From positions 1-64,000 of the forward strand of contig NZ_BSDI01000049.1 in NCBI RefSeq assembly GCF_027923225.1: a stretch of DNA of 64,000 nucleotides, given 5' to 3'. The notes beneath the pieces were generated by a model. The model saw only the letters and a program-made list of their open reading frames with translations, made no database searches and was not told the DNA's origin. Position 1 is the stretch's first letter. Every line of letters begins with the position of its first letter. The position numbers and the translations under genes are program-made. This document shows positions 58,231 through 64,000 of this stretch, piece by piece. The DNA comes from Phytohabitans aurantiacus (GTDB taxonomy: Bacteria; Actinomycetota; Actinomycetes; Mycobacteriales; Micromonosporaceae).

Positions 58231-59118
58231 ATGGCCGAGGTTGGCAGGGTAGCGGTGGGCGCGACGGTGCAGCGCCGCGTCCAGGACCGGATGGACGAGC
58301 TGAGCGCGGGCGAGCGCAAGGTCGCCCGCACGCTCCTCGCGACGTACCCGGCGGCGGGCCTGGAGTCCGCGGCCGACCTGGCCAAGCGGGCCAACGTGAG
58401 CACGCCGACGGTGCTGCGGTTCGTGACCAGGCTTGGCTACCAGGGGTACCCGGACTTCCAGCGCGTGCTGATCCGCGAGGTGCACGAGCGGATGGGCTCG
58501 CCGCTGGCGCAGTACGACGAGCAGGAGGCGCGGCGCGGCGGGCAGCAGTTCCTGCCGTACGTGTCGTCCACGTTCGTCGGCACCGTCAAGGAGACGTTCG
58601 ACAACGTGCCGCGGCACGACTTCCTGCGAGCGGTCGACCTGCTCGCCGACAGCCGGCGGCAGATCCGGCTGATCGGTGGCCGGTTCAGTCACGTGCTCGC
58701 CGAGTACCTCGCGGCGCACCTGCACATCATGCGCACCGACGTGATGTGCCTGACCGAGGGCGGCATGGCCCGCGCCGGGGCGCTGCTGGACGCGTCGCGC
58801 AAGGACGTGTTCGTGGTGTTCGACTACCGCCGGTACCAGCCGGCCACGATCGAGCTGGCCACGGCGGCAGCGGCGGCCGGGGCGTCGGTGGTGCTGCTGA
58901 CCGACCAGTACCTGTCGCCCATCGCCGACATCGCCGAGGCGGTGCTGCCGGCCCGGGTCGACGCGCCGAGCCCGTTCGACAGCCTGGTGCCGGCGATGGC
59001 GCTCGTGGAGAGCCTGGTCGCGGGCGTGAGCGACAAGCTCGGCGACACGGCGCGCAAGCGGGTGCGGCGCCTGGAAGAGCTGCGACCCGACGCGGGTGAA
59101 TCAATTGCTTCATCTTGA
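58231..59118 (+). CDS. MurR/RpiR-family regulator with SIS domain
   Basis: This 295-aa protein has the RpiR HTH at residues 20-80 (LSAGERKVARTLLATYPAAGLESAADLAKRANVSTPTVLRFVTRLGYQGYPDFQRVL) and a SIS domain (QIRLIGGRFSHVLAEYLAAHL, KDVFVVFDYRRYQPATIELATAAAAAGASVVLLTDQ). RpiR proteins sense sugar phosphates or, in amino acid catabolic operons, related metabolites. It is embedded in the operon, 15 bp after the amidohydrolase gene, and probably regulates it. Confidence 0.92.
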   Translation: MAEVGRVAVGATVQRRVQDRMDELSAGERKVARTLLATYPAAGLESAADLAKRANVSTPTVLRFVTRLGYQGYPDFQRVLIREVHERMGSPLAQYDEQEARRGGQQFLPYVSSTFVGTVKETFDNVPRHDFLRAVDLLADSRRQIRLIGGRFSHVLAEYLAAHLHIMRTDVMCLTEGGMARAGALLDASRKDVFVVFDYRRYQPATIELATAAAAAGASVVLLTDQYLSPIADIAEAVLPARVDAPSPFDSLVPAMALVESLVAGVSDKLGDTARKRVRRLEELRPDAGESIASS

Positions 59119-59150
59119 ACCACAGATCGCTGACCTGTAGCGTTTTCCTC

Positions 59151-60236
59151 ATGCAGGACGTGATCGTAGTCGGCGGGGGCGCGATGGGCTCCGCGGCCGC
59201 GTGGGCACTGACCCAGGCCGGGCGCGAGGTGCACCTGCTCGAACAGTACGAGCCCGGCCACACGCGCGGCGGCTCGCACGGCGCCAGCCGGATCTTCCGC
59301 CTCGTCTACGACGAGCGCGACTACGTCGCCCTGGCCCGCCGCGCCCTGCGCGAGTGGCGCGACCTGGAGGCCGAGTCCGGCACCGCGCTGCTGACCGCCA
59401 CCGGCGCCATCGACCACGGGATCGCCGGTTCGGTGCTCGCCCGCGTCACCGACGTGCTCGCCGCCGAGGGCGTGCCATTCGAGATCATCGACCCGGGAGC
59501 GGCCCGGCGCCGCTGGACCGGCATGGCGTTCGGCTCGCCCGTCCTGTACCAGCCGGACGGCGGGCGGCTGCGTTCCGACGCCGCCGTGGAGGTGCTGCAG
59601 AAGCTCGCGGCCGGCGGTGGCGCCCGCATCGAGCACGGCACCCGCGTCAGCAGCGTCACCGTGCGCGGCGACGAGGAGGTCGAGGTGCGCACCGAGGGCG
59701 GTGCGCTGCGCGCCCGGCAGGTCGTGGTGGCCGCCGGATCGTGGGCGCCCACGCTGCTGCGCGGCATGCTGGCCCTGCCCCCGATCACGGTCACGCAGGA
59801 GCAGCCGGCGCACTTCGCGGCGATACAGGCCGACGCGCAATGGCCGAGCTTCATACACTGGCGGCCCGGCCACGACGTGTACGGGCTGCTCACCCCCGGC
59901 GAGGGCGTCAAAGTGGGCTTCCACGGCACCGGCCCCACCGTCGACCCCGACCGGCGGGACTTCACCGCCACCGAGGAGGGCAACCAGATGCTGCGCGGCT
60001 ACGTCGAACGCTGGCTGCCGGGGCTCGACCCGGACACCGCCGCGCCGCTCACCTGCCTGTACGACAACACGACCGAGGGCGACTTCGTCATCGACCGGGT
60101 CGGGCCGCTCACGGTGGCCACCGGGTTCTCGGGGCACGGGTTCAAGTTCGTGCCGGTGATCGGGCGCATCCTGGCCGACCTGGTCACCGGGGCGGCTCCC
60201 GCACCGGCGAGGTTCCGCCTGGCGGCACACGCATGA
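59151..60236 (+). CDS. Sarcosine oxidase/N-methyltryptophan oxidase-like FAD enzyme
   Basis: This protein is about 361 aa from the ATG at 59151, chosen because it places the FAD-binding DVIVVGGGAMGSAAAWAL at the N-terminus. Further family blocks are GGSHGASRIFRLVYDERDYVALARRA, QEQPAHFA and TCLYDNTTEGDFVID, whose Cys matches the covalent-flavin Cys of monomeric sarcosine oxidase. It oxidises N-methyl or secondary amino acids. It overlaps the aminopeptidase gene by 4 bp. Confidence 0.92.
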   Translation: MQDVIVVGGGAMGSAAAWALTQAGREVHLLEQYEPGHTRGGSHGASRIFRLVYDERDYVALARRALREWRDLEAESGTALLTATGAIDHGIAGSVLARVTDVLAAEGVPFEIIDPGAARRRWTGMAFGSPVLYQPDGGRLRSDAAVEVLQKLAAGGGARIEHGTRVSSVTVRGDEEVEVRTEGGALRARQVVVAAGSWAPTLLRGMLALPPITVTQEQPAHFAAIQADAQWPSFIHWRPGHDVYGLLTPGEGVKVGFHGTGPTVDPDRRDFTATEEGNQMLRGYVERWLPGLDPDTAAPLTCLYDNTTEGDFVIDRVGPLTVATGFSGHGFKFVPVIGRILADLVTGAAPAPARFRLAAHA

Positions 60237-62740
60237 CCACCTGGTTGACGCGCGACGAGGCGCGCGAGCGGGCCGCGCTGCTGCGGGTGACCGGGTACGA
60301 CGTTTCGCTGACCGTCGACGGTGACGGCGATACGTTCGCGTCCCGCACCACGGTCACGTTCGAGTGCGCCACGCCCGGCTCTTCGTCCTTTGTGGACGCC
60401 GCCGCCTCGTCCCTGCGCTCGGCCACCCTGAACGGCGTCGCGCTGGGCGCACCCTCGGGGACGCGGATCGCGCTGCCGGGCCTGGCCGCGAGCAACACGC
60501 TCGTCGTCGAGGGCGACTTCCGGTACAGCACGTCGGGCGAGGGCCTGCAGCGGATCGTCGACCCGGTCGACGGGGCCGTCTACCTGTACTCGATGACGTT
60601 CCTCGCCGAGGCGAAGCGGATGTTCGCCTGCTTCGACCAGCCGGATCTCAAGGCGCCGTTCACATTCCACGTGACCGCGCCCGAAGACTGGGTGGTGGTC
60701 TCCAACGGGGCGGTCGCCTCCCGCGAGGGCGTCACCGTCCACTTCGCACCGACGAAGCCGATCCCCACCTACGTCACCGCGGTCGCCGCCGGCCCGTACC
60801 ACCGGGCCACCGACCGGGTCGACGGCCCCGACGGCCCGATCGAGCTTGGCCTGTACTGCCGGGCCTCGCTCGCCCAGCACCTCGACGCGGACGACATCTT
60901 CGCCGTCACCAAGGCCGGCTTCGACTTCTTCCACGAGGCGTTCGACTACCCGTACCCGTTCGGCAAGTACGACCAGATCTTCGCGCCCGAGTTCTACGCC
61001 GGCGGCATGGAGAACGCGGGCGCCGTCATCTACCGCGACGAGTTCCTGTACCAGTCCCGGGTCACCGACACCGAGCGCCTCGAACGGGCCGAGACGCTGC
61101 TGCACGAGCTGTCGCACATGTGGTTCGGCGACCTGGTGACCACCCGCTGGTGGGACGACACCTGGCTCAACGAGGCGTTCGCGACGTTCGCCGCGCACCT
61201 GTCGCTGGCCGAGGCGACCCGGTTCACCGAGTCGTGGACCGTGTTCGCCCAGCAGACCAAGGCGTTCGCGTACGAGCAGGACCAGCTGCCCACCACCCAC
61301 CCCGTCTCGGCGGACGTGCCGGACCAGCAGGCCGCCCTGGTCAACTTCGACGACATCACGTACGCCAAGGGCGCCTCGGCGCTCAAGCAGCTCGTCGCGT
61401 ACGTGGGCCGGGACGCGTTCCTGCGGGCGCTGCGGGAGTACTTCCGCGAGCACGAGTACGGCAACACGTCGCTGGCGGACCTGCTGGCGGCGCTCGAACA
61501 CACCAGTGGGCGGGACCTGAAGGCGTGGTCAGCGCAGTGGCTCACCACGTCGCAGGTCAACACGCTCCGGCCGGAGTACACACTGGACTCGTCGGGGAGC
61601 TTCGCGTCGTTCGCGATCCGGCAGAGCGCCCCGGCCGAGCACCCGACGCTGCGGCCGCACCGGCTCGCGATCGGCCTCTACAGCGGCACCGGCCGGCTCG
61701 ACCGGGTGCACCGCGTCGAGGTCGACGTCACCGGGGAGCGCACCGAGGTGCCCGCCCTGATCGGCGTCGCCCGCCCCGACCTGGTACTGGTCAACGACGA
61801 CGACCTGACGTACGCGAAGGTCCGCTTCGACCCGGCTTCCCTGAGCACCGTCACCGGCCGCATCCCCGAGCTGGCCGACTCCCTGCCCCGGGCGCTGTGC
61901 TGGGCCGCCCTGTGGGACATGACCCGCGACGGCGAGCTGCCCGCCCGCGAGTACACGGATCTGGTACTGGCCGGCATCGACGCCGAGACCGGGTTCGCCG
62001 TCTTCCACGCCCTGTTGTCCAACGTGGACGTCGCGCTGCGGCGGTACGCGGCGGACCCCGGGGCCGGCTGGGCGGCTCTCGCGGCCAAGGCGCTGGCCGC
62101 GCTGGAGGCGGCCGAGCCCGGTGGCGACCGGCAGCTCGCCTGGCTGGGCGCGTTCGCGGGGTCCGCGGGCGGCACCGCACACGCCGGCACCCTCCGCGCC
62201 CTCTACGACGGCGACATCAAGGTCGAAGGGCTGGCGCTCGACCTGGACGCGCGCTGGAAGCTCCTGCACGGCCTGGTGCCGTACGGCCTGGCCGGCGACG
62301 CCGACATCGAAGCCGAGCTGGCGCGCGACCGCAACTCCACCGCCGCCCTGCACGCCGCCACGGCGCGGGCACTGCGTCCCGACGCCGGCGCCAAGGAACG
62401 CACGTGGGAGCTGCTGACCGGCGGCAGCCCGCTGACCGGCCAGACGTTCTCGGCGTACGCGACCGGCTTCTGGCACCACGCGCAGGCCGAGTCGCTCGCG
62501 GCGTACCTGCCCCGCTACTTCGAGGCTCTCGAAGGCGTCTGGCGGCGGCACGATGCCGGGCTGATCGCCAAGGAGCTGACCGGGCACCTCTTCCCCGCCA
62601 TCGCGGCACCGTCCACGCTGGACGCCGCCGACGCGTGGCTCGTCCTCGACGGCATCCCGCCCGTGCAGCGCCGGCTGGTGCTGGAGAAGCGCGACGAGAC
62701 CGCCCGCGCCATCCGCAACCGCGCCCGGGACGCGTCATGA
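60233..62740 (+). CDS. pepN: Aminopeptidase N (M1 family)
   Basis: This 835-aa zinc aminopeptidase has the exopeptidase motif FYAGGMENAGAV and the zinc site HELSHMWFGDLVTTRWWDDTWLNEAFA (HExxH near residue 291 and the downstream Glu). The opening WLTRDEARERAALLRVTGYDVSLTV and the long helical C-terminal half (ERAP1-like, RQLAWLGAFAGSA) match actinobacterial PepN. It removes N-terminal residues from peptides in the cytoplasm. Coupled to both neighbours by ATGA overlaps. Confidence 0.95.
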   Translation: MTTWLTRDEARERAALLRVTGYDVSLTVDGDGDTFASRTTVTFECATPGSSSFVDAAASSLRSATLNGVALGAPSGTRIALPGLAASNTLVVEGDFRYSTSGEGLQRIVDPVDGAVYLYSMTFLAEAKRMFACFDQPDLKAPFTFHVTAPEDWVVVSNGAVASREGVTVHFAPTKPIPTYVTAVAAGPYHRATDRVDGPDGPIELGLYCRASLAQHLDADDIFAVTKAGFDFFHEAFDYPYPFGKYDQIFAPEFYAGGMENAGAVIYRDEFLYQSRVTDTERLERAETLLHELSHMWFGDLVTTRWWDDTWLNEAFATFAAHLSLAEATRFTESWTVFAQQTKAFAYEQDQLPTTHPVSADVPDQQAALVNFDDITYAKGASALKQLVAYVGRDAFLRALREYFREHEYGNTSLADLLAALEHTSGRDLKAWSAQWLTTSQVNTLRPEYTLDSSGSFASFAIRQSAPAEHPTLRPHRLAIGLYSGTGRLDRVHRVEVDVTGERTEVPALIGVARPDLVLVNDDDLTYAKVRFDPASLSTVTGRIPELADSLPRALCWAALWDMTRDGELPAREYTDLVLAGIDAETGFAVFHALLSNVDVALRRYAADPGAGWAALAAKALAALEAAEPGGDRQLAWLGAFAGSAGGTAHAGTLRALYDGDIKVEGLALDLDARWKLLHGLVPYGLAGDADIEAELARDRNSTAALHAATARALRPDAGAKERTWELLTGGSPLTGQTFSAYATGFWHHAQAESLAAYLPRYFEALEGVWRRHDAGLIAKELTGHLFPAIAAPSTLDAADAWLVLDGIPPVQRRLVLEKRDETARAIRNRARDAS

Positions 62741-63612
62741 CCATTCCGTTTCGCGGCCACGAGACGTGGTACCAGGTCACCGGCGACCTCCAGGCGGACC
62801 GTGCCCCGCTGGTCGTGCTGCACGGCGGGCCCGGCGCCGGCCACGACTACTGCCTGCCGATGCGCTCGCTCGCGGAGGACGGCCGCGCGGTCGTGCTGTA
62901 CGACCAGCTCGGCTGCGGCAACAGCACCCACCTGCCGGACGCCGACCCAGGCTTCTGGACGGTGGAGCTGTGGGTCGAGGAGCTGGCCAACCTGGTGGCC
63001 GCGCTGGGCATCGAGCGCCGATTCCACCTGCTCGGCCAGTCCTGGGGCGGGATGCTCGCGGCCGAGTACGCCGTGGCCCACCCGGACGGGCTGCTCTCAC
63101 TGTCCATCTGCGACAGTCCAGCGTCGAACGAGCTGTGGCGGTCGGCGGCGGCGCGCCTGCGCGGCGAACTACCGCCGGACGTCCAGGAAACGCTGGCGCG
63201 GCACGAGGCGGCCGGCACACTGGACTCCGAGGAGTATCTGGCGGCGGTGCGCGTCTACGAGCAACGGCACGTGTGCCGCCTCGACCCGATGCCGCCCGAG
63301 CTGGCCGCCACGTACGCCCAGATGGCCGCCGACCCGACCGTCTACCACACCACGAACGGCCCGCACGAGTTCTCCGCGACAGGCACTTTCCGCGACTGGA
63401 CGATCGTCGACCGGCTCCCCGCCATCACCGCGCCGACCCTGGTGATCGCCGGCGCCTACGACGAGGCCGCCCCGGAGGTGTGGACGCCTTTCGTGGAACG
63501 CATTCCGGGCGCCCGCTCCCACGTCTTCCCCCACTCCAGCCACCTCCCCCACCTGGAGGAGCCCGAGGCGTTCCAGGCCGTGGTAGGGGCATTCCTCCGC
63601 ACCCACGACTAG
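62737..63612 (+). CDS. pip: Proline iminopeptidase-like alpha/beta hydrolase
   Basis: This protein is 291 aa. The oxyanion motif HGGPGAGHDYCLP lies near residue 29, the nucleophile elbow LLGQSWGGMLAAEYA near residue 100, the Asp in VIAGAYDEAAPEVW and the His in HSSHLPHLEEPE. These are the S33 proline iminopeptidase signatures. It would release N-terminal proline and complete peptide degradation with PepN. It starts on the pepN stop (ATGA) and ends the operon. Confidence 0.92.
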   Translation: MTIPFRGHETWYQVTGDLQADRAPLVVLHGGPGAGHDYCLPMRSLAEDGRAVVLYDQLGCGNSTHLPDADPGFWTVELWVEELANLVAALGIERRFHLLGQSWGGMLAAEYAVAHPDGLLSLSICDSPASNELWRSAAARLRGELPPDVQETLARHEAAGTLDSEEYLAAVRVYEQRHVCRLDPMPPELAATYAQMAADPTVYHTTNGPHEFSATGTFRDWTIVDRLPAITAPTLVIAGAYDEAAPEVWTPFVERIPGARSHVFPHSSHLPHLEEPEAFQAVVGAFLRTHD

Positions 63613-63617
63613 CGCGC

Positions 63618-64000
63618 TCAGACCTGGACGACGACGTGCTCGGCGACCTCGACGAGCTTGGCGTGCGGCACGACCGTCGGGCCGCTGAAGATGACCAGCC
63701 GGAGCTCGTCCTCGTACGTCACCGCGACCGCGACCACCCGGATGCCCTCGCTGGTGGCGTATCCGACGCCGCCCGCGCCCAGGCCGTCGACCGGGGTCGT
63801 CTTCGCGCCGCTCGCCTTGCCGATCGCCTCGATCGCGGCGGCCGCGTCGGCGGCGCGGTCGGGCCGGGTGGAGACGATCAGGCTGAACGGCTCCTGCTGG
63901 CCCTTGCGATACGTGCAGCCATGCCGGATCCGACCCTCTTCGAGGCGCTCCACCGGATCTTCCTTGGCTGTCAGCTTCGACGCGGCCGTTCCGCCGAGCA
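63618..64000 (-). CDS. Partial protein, C-terminal 127 residues, runs off the window
   Basis: The frame is open to the end of the window, reading LGGTAASKLTAKEDPVER before an internal GTG at 63953, so the true start lies outside. HGCTYRKGQQEPFSLIVSTRPD and GVGYATSEGIRVVAVAVTYEDELRLVIFSGP resemble small secreted lipoproteins of DUF3558-like type, but this is uncertain. It is convergent with the iminopeptidase gene. Confidence 0.6.
   Translation of the reverse strand, partial: LGGTAASKLTAKEDPVERLEEGRIRHGCTYRKGQQEPFSLIVSTRPDRAADAAAAIEAIGKASGAKTTPVDGLGAGGVGYATSEGIRVVAVAVTYEDELRLVIFSGPTVVPHAKLVEVAEHVVVQV

Overview
The window is high-GC actinobacterial DNA, most likely from Micromonosporaceae. I infer this from GC-rich third positions throughout, AfsR/SARP regulators, Tat-exported enzymes, a class Ia ribonucleotide reductase behind a B12 riboswitch as in Streptomyces, and solute-binding-protein sugar ABC systems without their own ATPase. 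No rRNA, tRNA, transposase, prophage or CRISPR array was seen. About 50 protein genes are supported.

Layout. 0.2-1.7 kb: a DUF222/HNH nuclease and a TPR-like fragment, then four 24-bp tandem repeats. 1.8-8.2 kb: a sugar uptake and catabolism operon (binding protein, two permeases, class II aldolase, ADP-dependent sugar kinase) with a divergent DeoR regulator. 8.1-14.1 kb: a VOC protein, a DUF4304-like protein, a truncated AfsR-type regulator abutting a WD40 fragment, an ArsR-type regulator and an Hsp70-like membrane protein. 14.2-20.4 kb: an extracytoplasmic copper/haem cluster (YcnI, PCu(A)C chaperone, DyP peroxidase, PepSY membrane protein, exported DJ-1/PfpI protein) around an ECF sigma gene. 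Four of its promoters share GGGAACT and CGAC(C/T), with exactly 17 nt between GGAAC and CGAC.

20.4-24.2 kb: nrdAB with two NrdR boxes and a cobalamin riboswitch. 24.7-29.3 kb: a secreted serine protease and a full-length AfsR-type regulator. 29.5-32.1 kb: a cobalt ECF transporter (cbiM, small N subunit, cbiQ, cbiO). 32.1-43.7 kb: three divergent TetR-regulated pairs with visible operators, an ArsB-like permease, a Usp protein, a membrane-anchored Mrr-type nuclease and two roadblock proteins. 43.8-54.5 kb: secreted hydrolases (lipase-like, beta-helix, PL8 polysaccharide lyase), an orphan MacB/FtsX-like permease and a flavin monooxygenase-like protein. 54.5-63.6 kb: a PARG-like protein, then a six-gene operon (GS-like ligase, M20 amidohydrolase, RpiR regulator, sarcosine-oxidase-like FAD enzyme, aminopeptidase N, proline iminopeptidase) that looks like peptide or N-substituted amino acid scavenging.

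Non-coding features include three copies of a 76-77 bp element whose four GATC sites keep fixed 25/28/19-bp spacing, two GATC-phased 24-bp tandem arrays and a perfect 24-bp-arm hairpin. The strongest candidates for undescribed biology are the ECF-sigma promoter set, the GATC-spaced element and the ADP-kinase sugar operon.
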